This document shows positions 37,299 to 46,140 of a stretch of 64,000 bases of DNA, piece by piece. Source of the DNA: Chloroflexota bacterium (GTDB taxonomy: Bacteria > Chloroflexota > Anaerolineae > Aggregatilineales > Phototrophicaceae); contig WTGB01000165.1 of the NCBI GenBank assembly GCA_011523735.1, forward strand, positions 62,001-126,000, in the 5' to 3' direction. The position numbers and the translations under genes are program-made. How positions within the stretch are numbered: the stretch's first letter is position 1; every line of letters begins with the position of its first letter. Under the pieces are notes generated by a model. The model ran no database searches. It was not told the DNA's origin and was given only the letters and a program-made list of their open reading frames with translations.

Positions 37299-38462
37299 TC
37301 AGTCGGCGCACTTCCCTAGCGTTTGACAGAGTTGACTAATGTGTAAGCGGTCATGCTGCGCCGTAAAATAAGCCATCTCCAACAGGTTGGTCAATCCAAA
37401 TATGCTGTGACGCGCCGGGCGCCCCCAATCACCATCGTCCAATTTCGCTAGCATTTCCATGGTAACCAGTCGTTCGCGGCGAAAGCGTTCAAATACTTCA
37501 ACGCCGTCATCGTGGCATTCCGGGATGTCCGGTCCAGGCGGCGCCAAAGCTGGAATGAAGGGATTGTCCTTAGTAAGTATAGTTCGCAAACGCTGCTGAT
37601 GCACTTCGGTCTCCGCGTGCCAAAGATGACAAAGTATCTGGACGATAGACCATTCTTCCGGGTCCGGGCGCTGGAACCATTGATGCGCCTTCACTTCAGC
37701 GAGAAGACCAGAAAGCGCGGCGAGGTTGCCCTTGTATTGTGGTTTTAGCATGCTGGCGCTAACTTCCTTAGCCAAAAGCTCGTTCTGCCAGTCCGGCTTC
37801 TGCAATCGTTCCAGGATCGGCTTCAAGCCCAGTTCATCGCTGACTCGCCAGGTATGAATGCCCAAGGCCTTTGCCGGCGCGATATCGTTTGTCGGACTGT
37901 CTCCGATGACCAGGCACTCGTCCGGTTCCACGCCGACTCGTGCGACCGTCTCGGCAAAATAAGCCGGATCCGGTTTGACGAAGTGCATGTTCTCGCTATG
38001 CGTGATGAACGCAAACTCGCCGATAAAGTCACCCAAGCCCGCCCAAGAGATGCGCGCGCGAGTCGCAGCCTCCGGGAACAGCGGATTGGTCGCGATCGCA
38101 ACCAGTAGACCTTGATTCAGCAAGTCTACTACCAGGTCCGCCGATCTGGCGATGGGCGACGTATTCGCCCGAAAGCAGTGGTAAGGACCCGCATAGAATG
38201 AAGCCAGCGCGGCGGAAATCTCCTCCCTTGGCAGCGGCAACGCGCAAACTAGCTCATCCAGTACCAGTTCGGCATTGGTGAGGTATGAATCGCGCTTGGC
38301 ATTGAGGCGCCCTATGGCGCTGCGAAGCGCGTCAGAAGCGCCGCTGATGCCAAAGCAATCCGCGAAATGTCGATCCCATTCGTCACGAAAGGTTTGGACC
38401 CACTGGCGGTCTGGATTATGAAGCAGGGTATTGTCTAGGTCCAGCAGGACGCCCTTAATCAT
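37299..38462 (-). CDS. Fusion of HAD hydrolase and DinB-like domain
   Basis: This is a 387-aa protein from ATG 38462; the ORF track adds 21 codons inside the upstream gene. The N-terminal HAD phosphatase (about 1-225) has motif I 'LLDLDNTLLHN', motif II 'VAIATNP', motif III Lys in 'MHFVKPDPAYFAE', and 'CLVIGDSPTNDIAPA'. The C-terminal DinB/YfiT-like four-helix bundle (about 240-385) contains 'EEWSIVQILCHLWHAETEVH' and 'AQHDRLHISQL', with metal-binding-type histidines. This combination is uncommon. It overlaps the Cys-rich gene by eight bases. Confidence 0.87.
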   Translation of the reverse strand: MIKGVLLDLDNTLLHNPDRQWVQTFRDEWDRHFADCFGISGASDALRSAIGRLNAKRDSYLTNAELVLDELVCALPLPREEISAALASFYAGPYHCFRANTSPIARSADLVVDLLNQGLLVAIATNPLFPEAATRARISWAGLGDFIGEFAFITHSENMHFVKPDPAYFAETVARVGVEPDECLVIGDSPTNDIAPAKALGIHTWRVSDELGLKPILERLQKPDWQNELLAKEVSASMLKPQYKGNLAALSGLLAEVKAHQWFQRPDPEEWSIVQILCHLWHAETEVHQQRLRTILTKDNPFIPALAPPGPDIPECHDDGVEVFERFRRERLVTMEMLAKLDDGDWGRPARHSIFGLTNLLEMAYFTAQHDRLHISQLCQTLGKCAD

Positions 38463-38802
38463 CGCTGCTTTCCAATGCTTGCCGGAATATCTCCAAGCCC
38501 GGATGCTCGTCCGGGCAACCGACATAGGGATCCACTTTTTCGCCGTTTTTCAGGCAGATCGCTTCGACTTCAACTCGCCTGACTAGACCCAGGAATCCGG
38601 ATCTAATAGTCAGTTTGAGTTGCGTATCGCGGCTGGCATTGGCGAGGAGGATATCCGGCACAGGGCATTTCATGCAGTCTTTGGGATGCCAACCCTCAGA
38701 GTCGGGATTGCGCTTGGCCAGGCGGCACTCTTCTACGTCACGTGTATGACGGTTGAAGTCGGCGTAATAATGCGGGCACTCTCTGCCAGCGGGCGTCTTC
38801 AT
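38455..38802 (-). CDS. Small Cys-rich conserved hypothetical protein
   Basis: The 115-aa soluble protein has cysteines in 'GRECPHYYADFNRHTRDVEE', 'ECRLAKRNP', 'PKDCMKCPVPDILLANAS' and 'YVGCPDEHPG'. The CxxC pair and spaced partners suggest a structural metal or Fe-S site. I remember similar unnamed proteins from Chloroflexota but no function. It sits between dinG (9-base gap) and the HAD-DinB gene (8-base overlap), suggesting an operon of three. Confidence 0.8.
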   Translation of the reverse strand: MKTPAGRECPHYYADFNRHTRDVEECRLAKRNPDSEGWHPKDCMKCPVPDILLANASRDTQLKLTIRSGFLGLVRRVEVEAICLKNGEKVDPYVGCPDEHPGLEIFRQALESSDD

Positions 38803-38811
38803 CGCATTCGC

Positions 38812-41580
38812 CTATGTGCGATCAATCCAAGTAGTCGCAACTTGCGGCAACTTGTCCAATGTGCCGAATTGTACTGTGCAATCGGGCAAAGATTCAAGAA
38901 AACTGGCCCCGTAATTCTTGCTGACGATGCGGCTGTCAAATATGGCGACAACGCCTCGATCGCTGCGCCGGCGAATCAATCGTCCGAATCCCTGCCGGAA
39001 GCGCAGTATCGCGTCGGGCACAGCGTACTCCTGGAACGAATTGGCATAAGTCTCGCTGCGCGCGGCAAAGATCGGATCGGATGGCACGGCAAATGGCAAC
39101 TTGGCAATGACTACCGCGCTCAGATCATCGCCGGGAATATCCACCCCTTCCCAAAAACTCCTCGTGCCCATAAGTACTGCCTTTTCCGCTTTCTTGAAAC
39201 TTTCGAGCAATAGGTCTCGGCTCGTACCGAAACTTTGATCGTAGACCCTAATATCGCCAAGCGTGAGCCGCGGCGTAATCGCCTTGGATACTTCGCGCAA
39301 TTGGGCATAACTGGTGAATAGCACCAGCACACGCCCGTTCAGTGCCGCCGCCAACTCGATGATGCCTCGCTCGATCATCTTCTGATAGCCGCTTCGCTGA
39401 CTCGGTTGGGGAATATCCCGCGGGATATATACCAGGGTAGATTTCTTATAGTCGAATGGAGAACCAAGAGCCACCGCCTTGAAACTATCGATATAGAGGC
39501 GTTCCTTGATGTGCTCAAAATTTTCATGTGTCCTCAACGTAGCGCTCGTGAGCACGATGCTTTCCATGCGCTGATTGAGGTACTCCTCCATCATCGGGCC
39601 TACGTGCAGGGGCGAAATGTGCAGTTCGAGTTTTTCTGCGCGGTCTCTGGCCGTCAAAGCGTACACGGCATTGGCCTCCGGTTCCTGTGTATAGCGCTCC
39701 AGTTGCTCAAGCAGATCTGCGAGATAACGCCAGTGCCCCCGAATTTCGCTGCTGTAATCGCCGAATTCTGGCAGTCCGTATTGCTCATACCGGGGCAAGG
39801 CTTTGCAAAGCCGCTCCATGGCGTCGCTGACAGCCAAAAGATAGGATCCGAGCTGCTTCCAGGCAGTCAATACTCCCGTAAAACTCCCACCGTCTCGCTG
39901 GGAGCTTGTAACCCGCATGGCGTAGCGGTTACTCGCTTTTTGCTTGACCGCGAATTCATGCAGAGCGCGGAAGTAGAGCCGGATGAAGGCTTTCATCTGG
40001 TCGACTGTCTCCGCGATACTGTCAACGAATGTCTCCAGTCGTTCTATGGCGCTTGGTGGGAAATGGGAGCGCGCCCCGCCGAGAAACTCGCCCAACAAAC
40101 CGCTCCTGCTATCGCCCAAATCACGCAGTCGCCCCAGGATTTGCCGCTGGTCTATGCGGCGGCTCAAGCCATTGGTTATCGCCTCTTCAAGATGATGCGC
40201 CTCATCAATCACCAGGTTGTGATAGGCGGGCAAGGCGCGATTCTCGATTCTGGCATCGGCGATGAGGAGCGCGTGATTTGTGATGAGGAGATGGGCGGTT
40301 TCCGCGCGCTGCCGAGCGCGATAGAACGGGCAAACGCCATCCATCTCGCTAGCACAGCGAAATGTCGAGCAGCCTTCGTCCTGGGCGCTCAGGCGAGCCC
40401 AGACCGACCACTCCCCACCGCGTAGCGTGATTTCACCCCGGTCACCTGACTCGCATGCTTGTAGCCATACCAGGATCTTCGCCAACGTCTTCAATTCATC
40501 GAGATTGGCCGGCTTTCGGCGGCGCAATGTCTCCAGCCGGCGCGGGCATAGATAGTTGCCGCGCCCCTTCATCAGCGCAGCCTGCAACTCCGCGCCGACC
40601 ACACGCCTGACTTGCGGAATGTCTTGCTTTAGCAACTGCTCTTGCAGATTAATCGTCTGTGTCGAGATGGTAACGCGTTGGCCATTCCGTGTCGCCCAAA
40701 GCGCAGCTGGCAACAAATAAGCCAGCGATTTCCCAGTGCCAGTACCCGCTTCGATCATGACCTGGTTACCGTCATTTAACGCTTGCGCAACCTCCTGAGC
40801 CATAGCAAGCTGTTCATCGCGGCTTTCGTAGTCGCCGAATTCCTCCGCCAGGCGACCATCACAGCCGAAGATGTCATTGATCGCCTCGAGAGAAACTTGC
40901 TCATGTCGCGCAGTTTCTAGATTCAAAGGACGCGCGCTAAGACGCTCAGCTTCAAATGGAACTGCTGGTCTCTGCCGGATCCCTGATTCTAGGCTCTCCC
41001 CGAGCGCAGCCTGGAAGACCTCACGCAGGGACCATGGCTTGCCCTCACTGGCGCGGATGATTTCAGCCAGAATGTTTGGCGGCAGTTGACAAAGGCGCTT
41101 CCAGAGAATCCAGTACAAATGTCCCGTCGCGATCGCATCATCAAAGGCGCGATGCGCATTGGCTAACTCTATGCCCTCCTGCGCCGCCAAGGCGCCCAGG
41201 CCATAACGCGGAGCTGACGGTAATACGATCGTTGCCAGATCCAGGGTATCAATCGGCCGATTAGCCCGCAGCATATTATGCTTTTGCATAAACGATAGGT
41301 CGAATTGCGCGTTATGCGCGATGACCGGCGCATCCGAAAAAAAACTTTCGATCCGCGGTAGAAGATCGTTTATAGTTGGCGCGTCAACGACATCTTCTTG
41401 GTGGATTCCCGTCAAGTGTGTGATGTCGGCGGGTATGGGAACCGAAGGCTTGACCAGAGATTGAAACTGATCCACCACTGCGCCATCGCGAAACCGCGCC
41501 GCGCCGATCTCTATGATCTCGTCAGTTGCGGGGTTCAACCCAGTTGTTTCGAGGTCGAAGGCGAGCAAGTCGCCATGCAT
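38812..41580 (-). CDS. dinG: DinG-family helicase with N-terminal DnaQ-like exonuclease
   Basis: The 922-aa protein has an N-terminal DEDDh 3'-5' exonuclease (about 1-165): 'LAFDLETTGLNP', 'IAHNAQFDLSFM' and 'HRAFDDAIATGHLY'. An SF2 XPD-like helicase follows, with Walker A in 'IEAGTGTGKSLAYLLPAA', the DEAH box in 'LVIDEAHHLEEAI', and motif VI in 'RFRQGFGRLIRRRSDRGVVA'. Cysteines in 'GNYLCPRR' and 'GCSTFRCASEMDGVC' match an XPD/DinG Fe-S pattern. That makes it a mix of the Bacillus-type exonuclease fusion and the Fe-S helicase. It probably acts on replication and repair intermediates. Confidence 0.93.
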   Translation of the reverse strand: MHGDLLAFDLETTGLNPATDEIIEIGAARFRDGAVVDQFQSLVKPSVPIPADITHLTGIHQEDVVDAPTINDLLPRIESFFSDAPVIAHNAQFDLSFMQKHNMLRANRPIDTLDLATIVLPSAPRYGLGALAAQEGIELANAHRAFDDAIATGHLYWILWKRLCQLPPNILAEIIRASEGKPWSLREVFQAALGESLESGIRQRPAVPFEAERLSARPLNLETARHEQVSLEAINDIFGCDGRLAEEFGDYESRDEQLAMAQEVAQALNDGNQVMIEAGTGTGKSLAYLLPAALWATRNGQRVTISTQTINLQEQLLKQDIPQVRRVVGAELQAALMKGRGNYLCPRRLETLRRRKPANLDELKTLAKILVWLQACESGDRGEITLRGGEWSVWARLSAQDEGCSTFRCASEMDGVCPFYRARQRAETAHLLITNHALLIADARIENRALPAYHNLVIDEAHHLEEAITNGLSRRIDQRQILGRLRDLGDSRSGLLGEFLGGARSHFPPSAIERLETFVDSIAETVDQMKAFIRLYFRALHEFAVKQKASNRYAMRVTSSQRDGGSFTGVLTAWKQLGSYLLAVSDAMERLCKALPRYEQYGLPEFGDYSSEIRGHWRYLADLLEQLERYTQEPEANAVYALTARDRAEKLELHISPLHVGPMMEEYLNQRMESIVLTSATLRTHENFEHIKERLYIDSFKAVALGSPFDYKKSTLVYIPRDIPQPSQRSGYQKMIERGIIELAAALNGRVLVLFTSYAQLREVSKAITPRLTLGDIRVYDQSFGTSRDLLLESFKKAEKAVLMGTRSFWEGVDIPGDDLSAVVIAKLPFAVPSDPIFAARSETYANSFQEYAVPDAILRFRQGFGRLIRRRSDRGVVAIFDSRIVSKNYGASFLESLPDCTVQFGTLDKLPQVATTWIDRT

Positions 41581-41696
41581 AGCGGTCTCCCGTCTCTGCC
41601 ACGCGCGCCGTATAACTACGGCCAGCCTGGAGGCACCTCCTGGCAGCAGGCGCTTCGTTCACGCTTGTCGCGAAGTCGAAGGCTTGCTGAAGCGAA

Positions 41697-43604
41697 TCAA
41701 CCGGCGCTGTCGTCAACATCGGCGTCAGCCGGCTCGTTTTCGTTGTCGGGTTCTGTATTGTCTTCTATGGACGGATAGCGACTCTCTGCATCCGCGTATC
41801 GGCGCATTATCTCACGCCGCATAATGGGCAATTCCAAAACTGAGGCGCTTAGGAATCCATCGTGCTGCAGCGCTGTCCAGTTGTCTTCATCAAACAGATT
41901 CCACAAGAATACCTGAATGTTAATATCAGCCAATGATGCTTCGCTGATGAGCAAATTGGCGCGGCGGGAAAGTGAGTACATACCACCCTCGATAGTGCCG
42001 CGATTCGGTTCGACGCAACCGGAGCCGCTGTCAACCGCGACAAGCTGGATGTTCGCCTGTTCATTCTCGAGCACTGTCTGATAGTCATGCCAACTCATAT
42101 AAGTCAGACCCCCGCTAACATTGCCGACCGCCGCCGCCCGATACAGCGGAGCGAAATCTTTTTCCGTATCGCGACGTACGGGCGGGATCGTCTCGCCAGC
42201 CGTTTGCAAGAGGATATCGGTGTAGGTATCAAGCGAGGACAATCCAAAAAGCGTTAGTGGCTGATCGGGAAATGCATCGGCAACATCCGTCCAGCTCTCG
42301 ACGAGTCCTGTCGAGTCAGCGCGCCAAATCGTATTGATCTGGTCGGTCGTCAAGCAGGCGCTATATTCATCCGCCGCATTGCCCACCAGCACAGTCGCCT
42401 GCGCGCCTAAATTGACCGGAATCGTCACAACCCCATTGGTCGCGCATTCCGTGAGCGTATCCGCTTCCGCCGGGCTCTCCAAAGCTGCAATATCCGCCTC
42501 TCCTTCGCAAAGGCTGCTGATGCCCGCGGCTATGCCAGCGTAGCGGAAGTCAATGTTTAGCTGTTCGCTGAGGTCCTCGCCTGCGCGGCTCAACACTTGA
42601 TGCGCATTTGCCGCGCCGACAATATGAATCTCGCCACTGAGATCAATTGGAATCTGAAAGTGGTCGACGTCTCCGCTATAGCCTGGTTCAGCGTCTGCAT
42701 CCGCCAGAACCTTGGCGTTCAGGTCATATATCGTGCTGGACGGCGGAATGGCGCCGGCTGCTTCAATGACCGCCGCGCTCGCTTCGCTAATGCTGTATTG
42801 CATAAACTCACTGAGGCGATCGTTGCTATCTAGCCGAGCGCGATTGACATATACATATAGTGACAAAGCGAAGGGGTAACTTTCGCTCTCCACATTTTCC
42901 GCTGAAGGCAGGGAGCAAGCGCCTAGGTCGCCGCCGATTTCCAGAAGCTTTATTGACTCGTTATGTTCAAGCTGATCATGCCAAGGGACCAATGCCAGCG
43001 TGCCAGGTCTATCCGCTACGATACTGATCGCCTCCGACGGGGCTTCGTAGTGCTGGCCGTCCAGCCGGAATCCGTCGCCAGCGACCATGCTGTCCACGAT
43101 GACATAAGTCAATTCGTTTTCCCCAGGCAGGACTGCGCTCAACGGCAGATCCGCGTCGTTCTCACGATAAAATGACCAATCCGACACTACGTTGCTGGCG
43201 GTGGGCTTAAGCGCATCTTGCAATGAACCGAATTGTAGGCACTGCGCTGGCGCTTCCGGGTGCGCTACAAAGGCGACGATGTGATGGCCGATCAGAAATT
43301 CGCTATGCGCGATTTGCTCGGCTTCACAACTGGCGCGTTCGTCGGATGTCATCTTTCGCGACGCCGTTGCAACATCGAGTTCGCCGGCGCAGAACTGTTC
43401 GATGCCGCGCGCTGTTCCGCTTGAATTCAGGCCTATGACATCGGCGCTGCTGGTGCCGCTCGCCCTAACCAGTTCTTCAATCACAGCATTTACGATGCCA
43501 GAGCCGCCGACGCTGACCAGTTCATGCGCCTGCGCCAAGCCTACGCCTATACTTATGAAGCAAAATAGCGAGAGTATGCCAGCGCAGAGTCCGATCCTTA
43601 CCAT
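41697..43604 (-). CDS. Tandem PstS-like periplasmic-binding protein
   Basis: The 635-aa exported protein has a signal peptide ('LCAGILSLFCFISIGVGLAQA'). Two successive PBP-like_2 (PstS-type) domains follow. The first, about 25-300, contains 'VGGSGIVNAVIEELVRASG' and 'GLNSSGTARGIEQFCAGELD'. The second, about 325-600, contains 'IVGAANAHQVLSRAGEDLSE' and 'GIAAGISSLCEGEADIA'. An acidic C-tail closes it. Neither copy has the clear TGSG phosphate loop in full, so the ligand may not be phosphate. No pstCAB or phoU lies nearby. I chose ATG 43604 over the ORF-track TTG. Confidence 0.82.
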   Translation of the reverse strand: MVRIGLCAGILSLFCFISIGVGLAQAHELVSVGGSGIVNAVIEELVRASGTSSADVIGLNSSGTARGIEQFCAGELDVATASRKMTSDERASCEAEQIAHSEFLIGHHIVAFVAHPEAPAQCLQFGSLQDALKPTASNVVSDWSFYRENDADLPLSAVLPGENELTYVIVDSMVAGDGFRLDGQHYEAPSEAISIVADRPGTLALVPWHDQLEHNESIKLLEIGGDLGACSLPSAENVESESYPFALSLYVYVNRARLDSNDRLSEFMQYSISEASAAVIEAAGAIPPSSTIYDLNAKVLADADAEPGYSGDVDHFQIPIDLSGEIHIVGAANAHQVLSRAGEDLSEQLNIDFRYAGIAAGISSLCEGEADIAALESPAEADTLTECATNGVVTIPVNLGAQATVLVGNAADEYSACLTTDQINTIWRADSTGLVESWTDVADAFPDQPLTLFGLSSLDTYTDILLQTAGETIPPVRRDTEKDFAPLYRAAAVGNVSGGLTYMSWHDYQTVLENEQANIQLVAVDSGSGCVEPNRGTIEGGMYSLSRRANLLISEASLADINIQVFLWNLFDEDNWTALQHDGFLSASVLELPIMRREIMRRYADAESRYPSIEDNTEPDNENEPADADVDDSAG

Positions 43605-43775
43605 AAGCAAATTATCCTTGCTTGCGTTTGAGCTAACTCATGGATTGTACAAGCAGCGCAACGATTGTAAAGCCGAACTTTTCTGCTAACATCGCTCACT
43701 GTGAACATCTCTGGCGGCAAGATGTATGAAGGCGGATCTCACCGTCAGTTAAACATCCGCTTACAGAGGCTAACC

Positions 43776-44177
43776 ATGGCATACACTCCGCAGAGCGTAT
43801 TCGACTTGATCGGCGGCGAAAAACCAATTGCCGCCATGGTTGATGCTTTCTACGCCTCTGTCGCGGAAGACTCAGTCCTGCGCCCGATGTATCCCGCTGA
43901 TCTCGCTGCGCCGAAACGCCGACTGTATCTATTCTTGGTTCAGTTCTTTGGCGGTCCGCAAACCTACAGCCAGGAGCGCGGACATCCGCGTCTGCGAATG
44001 CGCCACTTTCCATTTCCCATCGATCGACTTGCGCGTGATAACTGGCTGCGTCACATGCTAAAAGCTATTGATGACGCCGGTATCAGCGAGCCTGCGCGCT
44101 CCAGAATGCGTGAGTATTTTGAGCGCGCCTCGGCCTTCCTCATCAACCGCTCTGATCCCGTCCATTTCACAGACTAG
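43776..44177 (+). CDS. glbO: Group II truncated hemoglobin
   Basis: This is a 133-aa globin from ATG 43776; the ORF-track start at 43701 adds 25 non-conserved residues. The trHbO signature 'YLFLVQFFGGPQTYSQERGH' and 'PRLRMRHFPFPIDRLARDNW' contains the proximal His and distal-side Tyr/Trp positions. Members bind O2 or NO and are linked to detoxification. It stands alone between divergent and convergent neighbours. Confidence 0.93.
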   Translation: MAYTPQSVFDLIGGEKPIAAMVDAFYASVAEDSVLRPMYPADLAAPKRRLYLFLVQFFGGPQTYSQERGHPRLRMRHFPFPIDRLARDNWLRHMLKAIDDAGISEPARSRMREYFERASAFLINRSDPVHFTD

Positions 44178-44190
44178 CCCACATCGGTTT

Positions 44191-44910
44191 CTATTCACTT
44201 TTCATAATGTACCGATCGAAGGCTTCTGCCGTCCAGGGTAGCGCCGGTCTAAAGAAATGCTCATGGATGGTCCTGGCAAACACCCTGATCTCATATTGCG
44301 CATCGCTCGCCATTCGCAGGCGCAGAAAATGCATCAGGTTGTGCGCGTCAATCTTGGTCACCCAGGTGTAATAGACGCTGAAACCGGGCAGAAACAGTCG
44401 CGCCATCTCTTTTGATACGCCAAGGTCCAACGCCTCAGTATAGAGGCGAAAGCCCTCGTCATAGTGCCGCAGCAGCTTTTCAGTCAGCTCGTCGCTTTCC
44501 GCCAGCGGTAGCGAGCCTTCGCTGGCCTGCTTGTTGTCTTTGCTTTGCCTCCGCCAAACATCCGGCACATAAAAGTCGCTTTCCTGAAATGGCGTATAAC
44601 GCCCGGATTGCGCGTTCATATTCCAGGTGCGATGTCGTACCCATTGCCACCAGGTCACCAGCGGCGCCCGTACCCGAAATTTGAACTCGACCATCTCGAA
44701 AGGCGATGTGTGGCGGTGGCGCAAAAGATAAAACAGCAGCTTCTTGTCCCGCTCCGGTCCCCTGCTTTCGCCCAGGAAGCTGACTCGCGCCGCATTCACG
44801 ATGGCGAGGTCGCCGCTGACATCCGAAGCCGGGTGGGGCATGAGGTCGACAAGCTCAATCCAGCCCTTGTCCAAGACATCAACCCGCTTGCCGATTAACT
44901 GCGCCGCCAT
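44191..44910 (-). CDS. thyX: FAD-dependent thymidylate synthase
   Basis: The 239-aa flavoprotein makes dTMP from dUMP using methylene-tetrahydrofolate and NADPH. The ThyX motif is 'RHRTWNMNAQSGRY', with 'FRVRAPLVTWWQWV' before it and 'KEMARLFLPGFSVYYTWVTK' after. It is cytoplasmic. The start has an AAGGCGGAG ribosome site. It follows ruvA in the same direction with a 143-base gap in which I see no gene. Confidence 0.95.
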   Translation of the reverse strand: MAAQLIGKRVDVLDKGWIELVDLMPHPASDVSGDLAIVNAARVSFLGESRGPERDKKLLFYLLRHRHTSPFEMVEFKFRVRAPLVTWWQWVRHRTWNMNAQSGRYTPFQESDFYVPDVWRRQSKDNKQASEGSLPLAESDELTEKLLRHYDEGFRLYTEALDLGVSKEMARLFLPGFSVYYTWVTKIDAHNLMHFLRLRMASDAQYEIRVFARTIHEHFFRPALPWTAEAFDRYIMKSE

Positions 44911-45053
44911 GCTTTTCTCCGCCTTGAGATGAACTCTTTGCCGACCCAGTCGATGATATTATCCCTGCTAAGCATTTGGCGCAACCTTGCCTTGCACGCG
45001 CGCCGACTTGCTAGTCGAGATTGCCTCTTCCAATGACTCCGGCAACATCGGCT

Positions 45054-45629
45054 TCAAGCGCCCAAGCTTTGCAGAGCAAGCCGAATACGGTCTTCAATGC
45101 TTTCTGCTGCGTCGCGAGGAATCGCTTGGACAGCGGCTTGTGCTTCCACCACACTGTAACCAAGCCCCGTCAACGCATCTATCACGACTGCGCTGGAGTC
45201 ATCTTCGCCGGTCTGCGGCAGGTCCCCCAGACCGGCCGGGAATCTGTCTTGCAATTCCAGCAGGATCTTTTGCGCTGTCTTCTTGCCAATACCCGGCACC
45301 CGGCTGATGATCTCCGGTCGATTATTCGCTACCGCATGGCGGATATTCTCGACGCTGAGCGTGCTCAACATACTCACCGCCAATTTGGGACCAATTCCGC
45401 TAATCTTCAGTACCGCGTCAAAAAGCTCGCGCTCATTCGCAGTCGCGAAACCGTAAAGCGATAACGAGTCCTCCCGGACGACCAGCCGCGTGAACAGGAA
45501 CACTCGATTCGCATTGAGCCGTTCTATGGTGCTGAATGGGGCAATAACCTCTATGCCGACTCCGCCTACACGAACAACTATATGATCGGCTGCCTTATGG
45601 GCAAGGTCGCCCTCGATTATGCTAATCAT
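45054..45629 (-). CDS. ruvA: Holliday junction helicase subunit RuvA
   Basis: The 191-aa protein has the RuvA N-terminal OB domain ('IIEGDLAHKAADHIVVRVGG', 'EDSLSLYGFATANERELFD'), the two HhH motifs ('KISGIGPKLAVSML', 'RVPGIGKKTAQKILLEL') and the C-terminal RuvB-contact domain ('VVIDALTGLGYSVVEAQAAV'). It starts 15 bases after ruvC. ruvB is not in the window. Confidence 0.96.
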   Translation of the reverse strand: MISIIEGDLAHKAADHIVVRVGGVGIEVIAPFSTIERLNANRVFLFTRLVVREDSLSLYGFATANERELFDAVLKISGIGPKLAVSMLSTLSVENIRHAVANNRPEIISRVPGIGKKTAQKILLELQDRFPAGLGDLPQTGEDDSSAVVIDALTGLGYSVVEAQAAVQAIPRDAAESIEDRIRLALQSLGA

Positions 45630-45644
45630 CCCCGGCGGCTTTCG

Positions 45645-46139
45645 CTATGCCAGACCAATGTCACGCAAGCGGTAACTGTGTAAGTCCGTGATGGCTACCG
45701 CCAGCGCATCGGCGGCATCGTCCGGTCTTGGTACAGAATCCAAACCCAACCAAACACTCACCATCTGCTTCATCTGCGCTTTGTCCGCGCTCCCATCGCT
45801 GCAAACAGATCGCTTGATCACGTTTGGCTTGTACTCCGCAATCGTCAAATCCGCCATATTCAGCGTCAGCAAGACCACGCCGCGCGCTTGAGCTACCGTC
45901 AGTGCCGTGCTGACATTTCGCGCGAAAAACAGTTCCTCAACAGCAGCGCGGTCGGGTCGAAACTTGTCAATCAACTTGAGCAATTCCAGATGAATATGCT
46001 GCAGCCGTTGGGGCATCGGCGCATTTGGCTTTGTAATAATCACACCATGGTCCATTTCTTCCAGTGAGCCGTCTTCATGTTCGCGAACAAAGCCATAACC
46101 AAGCGATGCCGTGCCGGGGTCTATGCCGAGCGAGATCAT
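45645..46139 (-). CDS. ruvC: Crossover junction endodeoxyribonuclease RuvC
   Basis: The 164-aa resolvase carries the acidic active site in 'LGIDPGTASLGYG', 'AAVEELFFARNVSTALTVAQ' and 'DDAADALAVAITDLHSY'. 'YKPNVIKRSVCSDGSADKAQ' corresponds to the DNA-binding loop, where the family often has 'G.G.A.K.QV'. It starts one base after yebC ends, giving yebC-ruvC-ruvA. Confidence 0.96.
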   Translation of the reverse strand: MISLGIDPGTASLGYGFVREHEDGSLEEMDHGVIITKPNAPMPQRLQHIHLELLKLIDKFRPDRAAVEELFFARNVSTALTVAQARGVVLLTLNMADLTIAEYKPNVIKRSVCSDGSADKAQMKQMVSVWLGLDSVPRPDDAADALAVAITDLHSYRLRDIGLA

Positions 46140-46140
46140 C

